Source of the DNA: Klebsiella pneumoniae
GTDB taxonomy: Bacteria; Verrucomicrobiota; Verrucomicrobiia; Limisphaerales; SXTU01
Direction: 5' to 3'
NCBI GenBank assembly: GCA_943330855.2
Contig: CALQJI020000009.1
Coordinates: 21,839-85,838 of the forward strand
DNA: 64,000 nt
Shown here: positions 1 through 8,444 of the stretch, piece after piece
Position numbering within the stretch: position 1 is the stretch's first letter
Layout: every line of letters starts with the position of its first letter
Position numbers and translations under genes: made by a program
Notes under the pieces: generated by a model
Databases searched by the model: none
Told to the model about the DNA's origin: nothing
What the model saw: only the letters and a program-made list of their open reading frames with translations

Positions 1-2
1 AG

Positions 3-560
3 TTTGGCGTCGTGTTTGAAGTCCGCTCCAGCCTGAACGACAACCCCGGAACCATTGTGAAAGAAGAAACGCAAAGCATGGAAGGCATCGTCGTGCGCGG
101 CGTCGCGCTCGACAAAAACCAGGCCAAAGTCACCGTCGTCGGCGTGCCCGACCGCCCCGGCGTGGCCGCCCGCATCTTCAAGGCGCTGGCCGAGGGCACC
201 ATCGGCGTGGACATGATCGTGCAGAACATCAGCCACGGCTCGAAGTCCCCCACCACCGACATCTCCTTCACGCTGGACAAGCCCGACCTCGCCAAAGCCC
301 GCAAGGTCATGGACAGCCTCAAGGCCGAAATTGGTTTCGCAGACCTCGCCGTGAGCGAGACCATCGGCAAGCTCTCCATCGTGGGCGTGGGCATGAGGAG
401 CCACAGCGGCGTGGCGGCGAAGATGTTCGAGACGCTGGCCAAGGAGAGCGTGAACATCGACATGATCTCCACCAGCGAAATCAAAATCTCCGTGGTGATT
501 GACCTGGCGAAGGGCGACGCCGCGATGCGCGCGGTGCACAAGGCGTTCCTCGGGACTTGA
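3..560 (+). CDS. lysC: Aspartate kinase, C-terminal ACT region (5' truncated by window edge)
   Basis: This is the 3' part of an aspartokinase, which phosphorylates L-aspartate in the first step of lysine, threonine and methionine synthesis in the cytoplasm. Only the regulatory region is present: two tandem ACT domains. The first carries the motif KVTVVGVPDRPGVAARIF. The second carries KLSIVGVGMRSHSGVAAKMF and then IDMISTSEIKISVVI, the usual allosteric lysine/threonine pocket. The open frame runs off the left edge, so the kinase domain and the true start lie outside the window. The last 15 or so codons are duplicated with their flanking palindrome after the CHAT gene (6629-6762). The gene converges on the anti-sigma gene. 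Identification is confident from the paired ACT motifs. Confidence 0.93.
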   Translation, partial: FGVVFEVRSSLNDNPGTIVKEETQSMEGIVVRGVALDKNQAKVTVVGVPDRPGVAARIFKALAEGTIGVDMIVQNISHGSKSPTTDISFTLDKPDLAKARKVMDSLKAEIGFADLAVSETIGKLSIVGVGMRSHSGVAAKMFETLAKESVNIDMISTSEIKISVVIDLAKGDAAMRAVHKAFLGT

Positions 561-564
561 GCCG

Positions 565-633
565 GTAGCCGCCGAGGGCACGAGGCGGAAACTCACGCCC
601 ACCAGAACTCCGCCTCCTCACCTCGACGGCTAC
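565..633. repeat. Palindromic element, family A, copy 1
   Basis: Inverted repeat with arms 565-589 and 609-633, four mismatches in 25 positions. It begins five bases after the lysC stop. It lies between convergent lysC and the anti-sigma gene, so it may act as a bidirectional terminator. A second copy with part of lysC attached lies at 6629-6762. Confidence 0.8.
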
Positions 634-645
634 GGAGCGATCTGG

Positions 646-1362
646 TTATTTCTGGGCCTGCTCCCGCACGAACTCGCCTGCCGCTTTCAGAGTGCCCTGC
701 AAGTCTTTCTCGACCACAAAGGCCTTTTGGAATGGTTGCCCCTTGTGCCGCCCAATCACACGCACCTCGCCTGCCGAGCGGTCGTAGATGATTTTGGCCA
801 CCGTGCCCTTCGCATCCTGCGGCCAAGTCTTCTCCCAATCCTCCAGCTTGGTAGCTTGGGAGAAGTTCTCGAATGGAGCGTCCTGCCAGGCCTGCCGGAG
901 CAACGCTACTTCGTTCGTATCCGCGCCGCGCGACGTGCCGGCCAAGTCCAGCATGGCGACCTGAACCGACACGCGTGGTTTTGGCAGCAGGGACGGCAGG
1001 ACAACCAACGCGAGCACCGCCGTCGCCGTAGCCAGACCGAGCAGCCAGCGCCAGCTCCCAAACGCCTCCTTCGTTTCCTCCTTCTCTGCTTTCCGGGCCA
1101 CCCCGTAAGTCTCCCGCACCTTCGTTTGCAGGCGTCCCTTCGCGTAACCGGGCAGCTCCCCCGCCGTCGCCTCCGTCGCGCTCACCAGCGGCAGCGCCTC
1201 CTTTGCCAACCGCGCCGCGCTGCGCAACTGCTCCAGTTCCGACCGCAGCTCGGGCCGGCTGGCCAGCAGCCCGTCCAGTTCCGCTTGCTCGGCGGCGGTG
1301 GCTTGTTGCGCGACGGCTTTCATCGCGAGGTCAAAGAAGCGGTCGTCATTCATGGGGTTCAT
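646..1362 (-). CDS. Putative anti-sigma factor (membrane protein)
   Basis: A protein of about 238 residues starting MNPMNDDRFFDLAMKAVAQQ. The N-terminal half is helical and rich in Ala, Gln and Leu, as in anti-sigma domains. A single hydrophobic segment follows at about residues 105-130 (WRWLLGLATATAVLALVVLP), then a periplasmic C-terminal domain of about 110 residues. Its start overlaps the stop of the upstream ECF sigma gene in an ATGA arrangement, so the two are translationally coupled. That position and the one-TM topology are why I call it an anti-sigma factor; no zinc-binding HxxxCxxC motif is visible. By inference it holds the sigma factor at the inner membrane until an envelope signal arrives. 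Confidence 0.72.
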   Translation of the reverse strand: MNPMNDDRFFDLAMKAVAQQATAAEQAELDGLLASRPELRSELEQLRSAARLAKEALPLVSATEATAGELPGYAKGRLQTKVRETYGVARKAEKEETKEAFGSWRWLLGLATATAVLALVVLPSLLPKPRVSVQVAMLDLAGTSRGADTNEVALLRQAWQDAPFENFSQATKLEDWEKTWPQDAKGTVAKIIYDRSAGEVRVIGRHKGQPFQKAFVVEKDLQGTLKAAGEFVREQAQK

Positions 1363-1961
1363 CGCAAAAACGCCTCCAGTTCTTTCAACTTTTCCGGGTG
1401 CCGCTCGCTCACCCGTCGCAACGCCTCCAGCCCGCGCTTCAGATAGACGCCGACGCTGCCCATCGCCAGGCCGTGCTTGGCCGCGAGTTGCTCGTAACTC
1501 AGGCCATGCAGGAAAAAGTCGGCCAGCAGCGCACGCTGCTCCGGCTTCAACTCCGCCTGAAGTTCCGTCAGCAAGGCCGCCAGTTCGCTCCGGCCCACGT
1601 CCGCCAATGGCGAATCCCCGCCCGCCAGTTCCGCCGCACCTTCCTGCTCCTGCCGTGCCTCCAAGCTCTCCGTCTGCCCGCCGCCCCGCTTCTGCGCGAA
1701 GTGCTCCCGCAGCCGGCTCACCGCCCGGTTGTGCGCGACGCTCGCCGCCAGCGGCTTGAGTTCTTCGGCGCGTTTCACGGTCTGCGCTGCCTCCACCATT
1801 TCCTCCAGCGACTCGATGGCCACGTCCTCCACATCCGCCGGCAGGAACGGCCCCAGCCGCCCCTGCGCCACGGCGAAGACCACCGGCCACAGCCAGCGAA
1901 ACGCCGCATCCCACGCGTCGGGGTCGCCGCGCTGCAAGGCGGAGAGGTCGGGTGCTTCCAC
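1359..1961 (-). CDS. ECF-type RNA polymerase sigma factor
   Basis: A sigma-70 family protein of the extracytoplasmic-function type, directing RNA polymerase to a small regulon. The N-terminal region (DAWDAAFRWLWPVVFAVAQG) looks like sigma region 2. The C-terminal region carries a typical region 4 helix-turn-helix: LKPEQRALLADFFLHGLSYE, then a recognition helix around AAKHGLAMGSVGVYLKRGLE. I chose the GTG at 1961 because homology-like sequence begins there (VEAPDLSALQRGDPDAW). A longer version from a TTG at 2066 is possible but adds an atypical 35 residues. The gene ends with an ATGA overlap into the anti-sigma gene. It is divergent from the small secreted protein at 2120, a plausible target. 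Confidence 0.82.
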   Translation of the reverse strand: MEAPDLSALQRGDPDAWDAAFRWLWPVVFAVAQGRLGPFLPADVEDVAIESLEEMVEAAQTVKRAEELKPLAASVAHNRAVSRLREHFAQKRGGGQTESLEARQEQEGAAELAGGDSPLADVGRSELAALLTELQAELKPEQRALLADFFLHGLSYEQLAAKHGLAMGSVGVYLKRGLEALRRVSERHPEKLKELEAFLR

Positions 1962-2119
1962 GCGGGCAGCTTGGCGAAAGCGCCCGATGGCGGCAAAAGA
2001 AAGTTGTAAGACGCCGTTTGCGCCCTGCGATGTAGCAGGTGAAGACGGTCGCGGTGAATGAACCAAATCGGACGGCGAACGCCGCCGACACCAGCGACCG
2101 GCTCCAACAAAACAACAAC

Positions 2120-2437
2120 ATGAAAAAGCTCCTCACCCTCGCCGCCCTCGTCCTCGTCACCACCGCTTCTGCCCAGGCTGACTCCGTCAGCGGCTACTTC
2201 CGCAGCAACGGCACCTACGTCGCCCCGCACTACCGCACGCCCGCCAACGGCACGCCCTACGACAATCTCAGCTATCGCGGCTACCCCTCGCAGCAGCCGG
2301 GCTACGTCTCCCCGCGCTCCTTCGACACCGGCTACACCGCGCCCGTCCGCCAACCCCGGTTCGACGGCTACGACACGACCCCGCGCACGATGCCCTACAC
2401 CGGCCAGAGCCAGCGCACGCGCACCTTCGGCTTCTGA
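2120..2437 (+). CDS. Small secreted protein, YVxPHYRT-type, paralogue 1
   Basis: A 105-residue protein with a clear Sec signal peptide (MKKLLTLAALVLVTTASAQA). The mature part is rich in Tyr, Pro, Arg and Gly. It carries the motif SNGTYVAPHYRTPANGTPYD followed by NLSYRGY, which recurs in the next gene. This resembles short bacterial proteins with a GYYRxDGTYVxPHYR-type motif whose function is unknown to me. The ATG at 2120 is preferred over an in-frame upstream start at 2039 because the signal peptide begins there. It is the first gene plus-strand of the divergent ECF sigma gene. I infer an envelope or extracellular role only. Confidence 0.75.
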   Translation: MKKLLTLAALVLVTTASAQADSVSGYFRSNGTYVAPHYRTPANGTPYDNLSYRGYPSQQPGYVSPRSFDTGYTAPVRQPRFDGYDTTPRTMPYTGQSQRTRTFGF

Positions 2438-2485
2438 ACCGCTTTGCGCACCTCCCGCCCGCCAACTCTGAAACCTGAAACACTC

Positions 2486-2776
2486 ATGAAAATCCTCTCC
2501 ACTCTCGCGCTTGCCGCTGTCCTGGTTGCCACCGCCTTCAACGCCGAGGCCCGCAGTGGCGGCTCGCGTTCCGGCTACAGTTCCTCCGGGAGCGGTTCGC
2601 GCTCCGGCTACGTCTCTCGCAACCCCTACGCCGCCCACCCGTCCGTGCGCGTGCGCGACTACACGCGGAGCAGCGGGACGTATGTGGAGCGGCACGTCCG
2701 CACGCCCGCCAACGACACGATCAAGGACAACCTGAGCTATAGCGGCTACGGGACCGTCCGCGTGCCGCGTGACTGA
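2486..2776 (+). CDS. Small secreted protein, YVxPHYRT-type, paralogue 2
   Basis: A 96-residue protein with a signal peptide (MKILSTLALAAVLVATAFNA) followed by a Ser/Gly/Arg-rich stretch. The C-terminal half carries SSGTYVERHVRTPANDTIKD then NLSYSGYG, matching the motif of the gene 48 bp upstream. The two are tandem paralogues and probably co-transcribed. The start at 2486 is chosen because it begins the signal peptide; an in-frame start at 2444 would add a non-signal extension. Function unknown. Confidence 0.75.
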   Translation: MKILSTLALAAVLVATAFNAEARSGGSRSGYSSSGSGSRSGYVSRNPYAAHPSVRVRDYTRSSGTYVERHVRTPANDTIKDNLSYSGYGTVRVPRD

Positions 2777-2805
2777 GCGGGCACGCTTCTCCGAGCGTTG
2801 CTTTC

Positions 2806-5800
2806 GTGTGCGCAGAATGGTTCGCTCTTGGCGTGTCGAACTTCCCGTCATGGTTTCGACTGGTTGCGTTCCAGTCTCTTTGGATGCTCGCCCTGCTGTT
2901 GGCAGGCCTCGTGGAGGTCTCCGTGCAAAGCCAGACGCTGCCTGTGAATCCGAAAAGCGAGACTGAGCGGTTGTTCAAGCAGGCGAACGAGCACTTTGCG
3001 AAGCGGGAATTCGACAAAACATTCCCCCTGCTTCAGCAGGCGCTTGCCATCAACGAGAAAGCCTACGGTTCCAACCATGTTCAGGTTGCGAAAGTCCTGT
3101 TCATTGTAGGCGGAATCTATCGGGAGAAAGGTGATTTCACCAACGCATTGTCAATGCTCCAGCGCAGCCTCGCCATTCTCGAACGGAACTTTGGCAAGCA
3201 GGACACGAACCTGGCAGAAACGCTTGTTGTCCTCGGATTGACGTGCCGCGCTCAGGGAGACGCTGCGCAAGCTATTGGATATTTTGAAAGATGTCTGTCG
3301 GTCCTTGATGGGCAGCCTCGCGGTCATGAGGCAAAGGTCGTCTCCATGTTGGTCGCCTTGGCGGGACTCCACGAGACGAAGGCACCAGACAAGGCGATAC
3401 GGTTGTATGAACGAGGATTGAGTTTGATGGAGAAGTTGCGCGGCATGGACCATCCCGATGTGGCTGAGGTCGTGAGCCGACTAGCCGCGACCTACAGCGC
3501 TGTCGGAAGTTTTGAGAGAGCAGTGCCTTTGCTGGAACGGGGAGAGGAAATCTATGAAAAGCACTTTGGAGCCGATACGAATTCAATCACAACCCTTGAG
3601 AAACTAGGCCGCTACTACGAGAGGCGCGGTGACTACACGAAGGCATTAAGCCTCTACGAACGGTGTTTCGCGCTGTGTCAAAAGTTGCTGGATAAGAATT
3701 CCGACCAGACCGCAACTTCTCTGGTTGACGTGGCGAACATGCTGACGGCCACTGCCAAGTATGGGCAGGCGCTAACCCTGTATGACCAAGCGCTGAAGAT
3801 TCGCGGCGCTCAGGATGGTGGTGAGAATCTGAGCGTCGCTGAAATTCTCAATAACGTCGGGGTTCTTCACCAGACCAAAGGCGACCTGCTGAAGGCACTC
3901 AACTGCTACGAACGCAGCCTCGCAATCCGCGAGAAATCGTTAGGACCAAACCACCACGAAGTCGCGAAGAGCCTAAGCCGGATTGGAAGTGCTCATCATG
4001 ACCTTGGGCAGTTCGAGAAGGCGCTTACCTACTATCGTCGCGCCTTGCTACTCCGTGAAACGGCCATCGGCCGCGAAGACCGCGAAGCTGCCGACCGCGA
4101 CTTGGCGAATAGCCTGAACAACATTGCTGTCGTTCTTCAAGCTCAAGGAGGCTTGGGGCAAGCGATGCGATTCTACGAACGGAGCCTCGCGCTTCTTGAA
4201 AATCGGTTTGGCAGGAGCCACCCGGATGTGGCTTCGGTTCAGAACAACATCGGCCTTCTGTGCCAGATGAACGGCGATTACGTGCGGGCCAGCGAAGCCT
4301 TCGGTAGCAGCCTGCGAATCAACGAGCGGGTGTTTGGCACAAATCATCCGTCATTGGCTCCCTGCCTCAACAACTTGGCGCTCCTGCGTCGGGCGCAAGG
4401 AGCAGTGTCTGAATCAGCAGCCCTGCTTGAAAGAAGCCTTGGTATTGTCGAGGCAGCGTTCGGTGAAGACCACATAGGGGCGAGCGGAATCCTCCAAAAT
4501 CTAGCGGACCTCAACGCCGCGAAGGGAGCATGGGCAATCGCACGCCGCCAGTATGAGCGGAGCCTTGCAATCTCAAGGGCCAAGTCTGGTCCGCTTCATC
4601 CCGATGTCGCGGTGACTTTGAACAACATGGGGCTGCTCTTTCAGATGCAAGGCGAGCTGGGGCAGGCCTTGACTGCTTGGAAAGCTAGCTTGGCCGTCAC
4701 CGAGACACTGGGGCCGGACAGTAACCCGGAGATTGCCAACAGCTTGAACAACATGGCGTTTGTTTATCTTGAACAGGAAAATTATTCGGAGTCTCTTCCA
4801 ACACTTCAAAAGATGGCTCAAAGCCAAAGGGCTTACCTTGCTGGCGAGCTTAGTTCTTCCAGCGACAAGAACGCCTTTAGGCTCTTGGAGAAATACCTCC
4901 ATCGAATTGACCTCGTTCACACAGCTTCCGCGAGCGGGACTTCGGCTGGGCTTGCTTCCGCAAAGTTATTGGGGCCCGAGCATCTGTTGCTAAACAAGTC
5001 ACTGCTTGAAGAGATTCAAATCACGCAGGCAAAACTCGGACATGGAGCAAACGCCGCTGTCCGGGAGTTGCACGGGCAGTATCAAGCTGCCGAATTCCAG
5101 TTGGCACGACTGGCGGACAGCAAACAGGAGCCGGCGCAGCGCGACGCTCGGCGGCGGGAGTTGCAGGCGGAGTTGAGCCAGCTTGAGGCCAAACTGGCCG
5201 AGCGCGTCGGCCTCGTGGCGCAGACCGTCCGCGAGCGCAACCTCTCGCTGGCGGACATCGCGCGTAGCCTGCCGCCGCAGTCCGCGCTGGTGGATTTCGT
5301 CCACTACCGCCGTTACGACTTCACCGCGAAGACGAACCTGTGGCAGGAGGCGCGCTACGCCGCCTACGTCACCTTCCCGCCCGCCGCCGGCACCACCAAC
5401 TTCGCGGTGGAGCGCGTGGACTTAGGCGAGGCTGCGCCCATCAATGCCGCCGTGGCGGAGCTGCACCAGTTGTTCGCCGAGCGGCGCATCGCACCCCAGC
5501 GGCTGGAGCCGGTGTTGCAGCGGCTGAGCGCGCTCCTTCACACGCCGCTGGCCCGCCACCTCACCAACGTCGCGCACCTCATCGTCTGCCCGGACGGCCA
5601 GTTGGGCCGCCTGCCCTTCGAGCTGCTGCCGGTGGATGCCAAGGGCCGCCGTCTCGTCGAGGACAAGCTCATCACCTACGTCAGCAGCGGCCGGGAAGTC
5701 GCCCGCCTCGCCCAGCCCCGCGCCGCCGTCGCCACCACCGCCCCGCTCGTGATGGGCAACCCGGATTTCGACTTCATCCTCCCCGGTAGCAGCCGACGTG

Positions 5801-6627
5801 AGGAGGCTCCAACTGCCCAATCGGCAATCGGCAATCGCAAATCCGAAGTTGATTTGAGCCTCCTCACGTCGGCTGCTACTTCGCGACAACGGTTCCTCAG
5901 CCGTTCGTTTCGCGACTTCAAGTTCACCCCGCTGCCGGATTCGGAGCACGAGGCGCGGAAGGCGGCGGCGATGCTCGGCACGAACTGCGTCCTCCGGCTG
6001 GGCGCGTCGGCGCGGGAAGCGGATTTGAAGGCCGTCAGCTCACCCCGCGTGCTGCATCTCGCCACGCACGGCTTCTTCCTGACGGACCAGGAATTCAAGC
6101 GCACCAACGGCCTCGCCGAGAACTTCCTGCTGGCCGGCAATCTCCCTTCCGGCGGAGGTTTCCAGACCCGTCAGAGCTTCGCCCCACCCGGACAGGATTG
6201 GGAGAATCCACTCATCCGCTGCGGCATCGCGCTGGCCGGTGCGAACCGCGCCACCGGCATCACCAACGCGCAGGCCGAGGACGGCATCCTCACCGGCCTC
6301 GAAGCCGCGCTGCTCAACCTGCAAGGCACCGAACTGGTCATCCTCAGCGCGTGCGACAGCGGCTCCGGAGACGTGAAAATCGGCGAGGGCGTGATGTCGT
6401 TGCGCCGCGCCTTCACCATCGCCGGTGCCGAGACGGTGCTGGCGAGCCACTGGAAGGTGAACGACGCGGCGACGAGCACCCTGATGACGGAGTTCATGCG
6501 CCGCTGGCAGGCCGGCACCCCACGCGGGCAGGCGTGGCGCGAGGCGCAGTTGTCCCTGCTGCGGTCGAAGGAGTTTTCCAACCCCTACTTCTGGGCCGCC
6601 TTCACGCTGACCGGCCAGTGGCGGTGA
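2806..6627 (+). CDS. TPR repeat protein with C-terminal CHAT (caspase-like) protease domain
   Basis: A protein of 1273 residues. After a hydrophobic N-terminal segment (about residues 24-45, signal or anchor) come about fourteen kinesin-light-chain-like TPR units to about residue 690, with recurrent ALxxYERSLAIxEK patterns. A charged coiled segment follows at about 740-800, then a CHAT domain to the end. The probable catalytic His is in HLATHGFF (about residue 1088) and the Cys in LSACDSGSG (about residue 1183), the dyad of clan CD peptidases. CHAT-TPR proteins are known as caspase-like proteases, including gRAMP/Csx29-type defence effectors, but most bacterial ones are uncharacterised. A family A palindrome is inserted in frame at residues 994-1025. 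The GTG at 2806 is the longest start; ATG 2884 is an alternative. Confidence 0.88.
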   Translation: MCAEWFALGVSNFPSWFRLVAFQSLWMLALLLAGLVEVSVQSQTLPVNPKSETERLFKQANEHFAKREFDKTFPLLQQALAINEKAYGSNHVQVAKVLFIVGGIYREKGDFTNALSMLQRSLAILERNFGKQDTNLAETLVVLGLTCRAQGDAAQAIGYFERCLSVLDGQPRGHEAKVVSMLVALAGLHETKAPDKAIRLYERGLSLMEKLRGMDHPDVAEVVSRLAATYSAVGSFERAVPLLERGEEIYEKHFGADTNSITTLEKLGRYYERRGDYTKALSLYERCFALCQKLLDKNSDQTATSLVDVANMLTATAKYGQALTLYDQALKIRGAQDGGENLSVAEILNNVGVLHQTKGDLLKALNCYERSLAIREKSLGPNHHEVAKSLSRIGSAHHDLGQFEKALTYYRRALLLRETAIGREDREAADRDLANSLNNIAVVLQAQGGLGQAMRFYERSLALLENRFGRSHPDVASVQNNIGLLCQMNGDYVRASEAFGSSLRINERVFGTNHPSLAPCLNNLALLRRAQGAVSESAALLERSLGIVEAAFGEDHIGASGILQNLADLNAAKGAWAIARRQYERSLAISRAKSGPLHPDVAVTLNNMGLLFQMQGELGQALTAWKASLAVTETLGPDSNPEIANSLNNMAFVYLEQENYSESLPTLQKMAQSQRAYLAGELSSSSDKNAFRLLEKYLHRIDLVHTASASGTSAGLASAKLLGPEHLLLNKSLLEEIQITQAKLGHGANAAVRELHGQYQAAEFQLARLADSKQEPAQRDARRRELQAELSQLEAKLAERVGLVAQTVRERNLSLADIARSLPPQSALVDFVHYRRYDFTAKTNLWQEARYAAYVTFPPAAGTTNFAVERVDLGEAAPINAAVAELHQLFAERRIAPQRLEPVLQRLSALLHTPLARHLTNVAHLIVCPDGQLGRLPFELLPVDAKGRRLVEDKLITYVSSGREVARLAQPRAAVATTAPLVMGNPDFDFILPGSSRREEAPTAQSAIGNRKSEVDLSLLTSAATSRQRFLSRSFRDFKFTPLPDSEHEARKAAAMLGTNCVLRLGASAREADLKAVSSPRVLHLATHGFFLTDQEFKRTNGLAENFLLAGNLPSGGGFQTRQSFAPPGQDWENPLIRCGIALAGANRATGITNAQAEDGILTGLEAALLNLQGTELVILSACDSGSGDVKIGEGVMSLRRAFTIAGAETVLASHWKVNDAATSTLMTEFMRRWQAGTPRGQAWREAQLSLLRSKEFSNPYFWAAFTLTGQWR
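5786..5879. repeat. Palindromic element, family A-like, inside the CHAT gene
   Basis: A perfect 24-bp inverted repeat (arms 5786-5809 and 5856-5879) around a 46-bp spacer. The spacer contains a short tandem (CGGCAAT units). The element lies wholly within the coding sequence and is translated as [20 protein letters not shown] and on to LLTSAATS, keeping the frame. Its arms resemble those at 565-633 and 6681-6748 (GTAGC..CCGA.GT.A.GAGGC). Confidence 0.9.
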
Positions 6628-6628
6628 T

Positions 6629-6762
6629 GGCGCCGCCGCGATGCGCGCAGTGCACAAGGCGTTCCTCGGGACTTGAGCCGGTAGCCGCCGAGGTCACGAG
6701 GCGGAATCTCACGCCCACCGGAACCCCGCCTCCTCGGCTCGGCGGCATCGAGCAATCTGGTT
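6629..6762 (+). repeat. Duplicated lysC 3' tail plus family A palindrome
   Basis: This stretch repeats 513-646 at high identity, with a handful of substitutions and one single-base gap. It contains the last codons of lysC ([11 protein letters not shown] and stop), the adjacent family A palindrome (arms 6681-6705 and about 6725-6748), and a few bases beyond. It starts two bases after the CHAT stop codon and is not in a used reading frame here. lysC is the likely source because there the tail is part of an intact ACT domain. Confidence 0.88.
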
Positions 6763-6806
6763 CAATGGCCGAGGCTTCCACGGAGTCTTCAGTGGGCCGC
6801 CATCGC

Positions 6807-8276
6807 ATGAGCACACACGCCGATCCTCTCTCCAGACCCAGCCGGGCGCTGTTGGACCGCCGCCGGTTCCTCGCGAGCAGCTCCACGGCGCTTGGCTCCA
6901 TCGCGCTGACCAGCTTGCTGAGTCGCGATGGCCTGCTAGCCGCACCGGGAACACTCCTTGATCCCGCGCGGCCCTACGCAGCGAGGCCGCCCCACTTTCC
7001 CGCGAAGGCGAAGAACGTCATCGTCATCTTCTGCGCTGGAGCGGTGAGCCAGCTCGAGACGTGGGATTTCAAACCGGAGTTAATCAAGTGGGACAACCAG
7101 CCGCTGCCCGGCGGTCCCGCCGTCACGTTCCAAGGTCCGGCGGGAAATCTCGCGCGCCCGCAATACGCCTTCCGCCAGCACGGGCGAACTGGGAAGTGGG
7201 TCAGCGACTTGATTCCGCACCTCGCGGGACTCACGGACGAAATCGCCTTCGTCCACTCCCTCACCAGCACGACCAACACGCACGGCCCCGCCGAGAACTT
7301 CCTCTCCACCGGCTTCGCGCTCGATGGCTTTCCCAGCCTCGGCTCGTGGGTGAGCTACGCGCTGGGCAGCGAGAACCAAGACCTGCCCGCCTACGTCGCC
7401 ATCCCCGACCCGCGCGGCGTGCCGCAGGCCGGCTCGAACAACTGGGGCCCCGGCTTCCTGCCCGCTGCGTTTCAGGGCACGACCTTCAGCTTGAAGGAAC
7501 CCGTGCGCCACCTCACCGCGCCCGGCGTTTCCCCCGCCGCCGACCAAGCCGCACGCACGCTCCTCCAGCGGATGAACGCACGCCACTTGGAGCAAAACGC
7601 CGGCGACGCCAAGCTCGCCGCCCGCATCGCCAGCTACGAACTCGCTGCCCGGATGCAGCTCTCCGTGCCGGAAATCAGCGACCTCAGCACCGAGCCCGCG
7701 CACGTTCTGAAACAATACGGAGCCGATGACACGGCAAACCCCGACAAAGCCGCGTTCGCCAAGAACTGCATCCTCGCGCGCCGGCTCATCGAGCGCGGCG
7801 TCCGCTTCGTGCAACTCTTCAACGGCGCTTACGCCAGCGGCGGCAAGTTGAACTGGGATGGCCACAGCGCGTTGAAGGAGCAATACGACATCCACGCCAA
7901 CATCCTCGACCAACCCGCCGCCGCGCTCATCCGCGACCTGCGGCAACGCGGCCTGCTGGAGGACACGCTCGTGGTCTGGTGCACGGAGTTTGGCCGGATG
8001 CCCTTCTTCCAAAAGGGCGCGCAAGGCCGCGACCACAACCCCGACGGCTTCACCTGCTGGCTCACGGGCGCGGGCGTGAAGCCCGGCGTCAGCCACGGCG
8101 TGACCGACGACCTCGGCCAACGCGCGGTGCAGGACATCCACCCGCTCTACGACTTCAACGCCACCATCCTCCATCTCCTCGGCCTCGACCACGAGCGGCT
8201 CACCTTCGAGCACAACGGCGTGCAGCGGCGGCTGACGAATGTGGAAGGCCACGTCATCCGCGAGCTGCTGGCCTAG
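6807..8276 (+). CDS. DUF1501 family protein, Tat-exported
   Basis: A 489-residue protein with a twin-arginine signal ([20 protein letters not shown]) and alkaline-phosphatase/sulfatase-like sequence typical of DUF1501. Recognisable blocks are [57 protein letters not shown] and [17 protein letters not shown]. In Planctomycetota and Verrucomicrobiota these genes usually sit beside a DUF1549/DUF1553 cytochrome c gene; none is present here. I take the ATG at 6807, just before the Tat motif; an ATG at 6765 is also in frame but overlaps the edge of the duplicated lysC tail. The gene lies upstream of three other exported-protein genes on the same strand. Function is uncertain, with periplasmic hydrolase likely. 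Confidence 0.87.
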   Translation: MSTHADPLSRPSRALLDRRRFLASSSTALGSIALTSLLSRDGLLAAPGTLLDPARPYAARPPHFPAKAKNVIVIFCAGAVSQLETWDFKPELIKWDNQPLPGGPAVTFQGPAGNLARPQYAFRQHGRTGKWVSDLIPHLAGLTDEIAFVHSLTSTTNTHGPAENFLSTGFALDGFPSLGSWVSYALGSENQDLPAYVAIPDPRGVPQAGSNNWGPGFLPAAFQGTTFSLKEPVRHLTAPGVSPAADQAARTLLQRMNARHLEQNAGDAKLAARIASYELAARMQLSVPEISDLSTEPAHVLKQYGADDTANPDKAAFAKNCILARRLIERGVRFVQLFNGAYASGGKLNWDGHSALKEQYDIHANILDQPAAALIRDLRQRGLLEDTLVVWCTEFGRMPFFQKGAQGRDHNPDGFTCWLTGAGVKPGVSHGVTDDLGQRAVQDIHPLYDFNATILHLLGLDHERLTFEHNGVQRRLTNVEGHVIRELLA

Positions 8277-8284
8277 CCCCGTGC

Positions 8285-8372
8285 CGGCGACTTGCAGTCG
8301 CCGCGTGGCGGGTTGGGTTCACCCAGCGTCCCCGTCTGGGCGTGAACCACGGAAGGCGACTGCAAGTCGCCG
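8285..8372. repeat. Palindromic element, family C
   Basis: A perfect 18-bp inverted repeat (arms 8285-8302 and 8355-8372). Each arm is itself nearly palindromic (GGCGAC..GTCGCC). It lies in the gap between the DUF1501 and PQQ genes and could form a cruciform or terminator hairpin. Confidence 0.8.
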
Positions 8373-8444
8373 TCACCCGCCGTCACCCTCCGAGCTTTGC
8401 GTGATTTCCTCCCGGCTCACGTCCATGCTTCCCAGCAACCAGCC

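Noticed and set aside
646..2163. One long minus-strand frame of 505 codons across anti-sigma and sigma regions
   Set aside because: Only the part from 1362 down is protein-like (anti-sigma). Above that, the sigma factor is in a different frame and is clearly the real gene.
8285..8372. CRISPR-like repeat
   Set aside because: There is a single pair of inverted arms, not a regular array of direct repeats with spacers. No cas genes are present.
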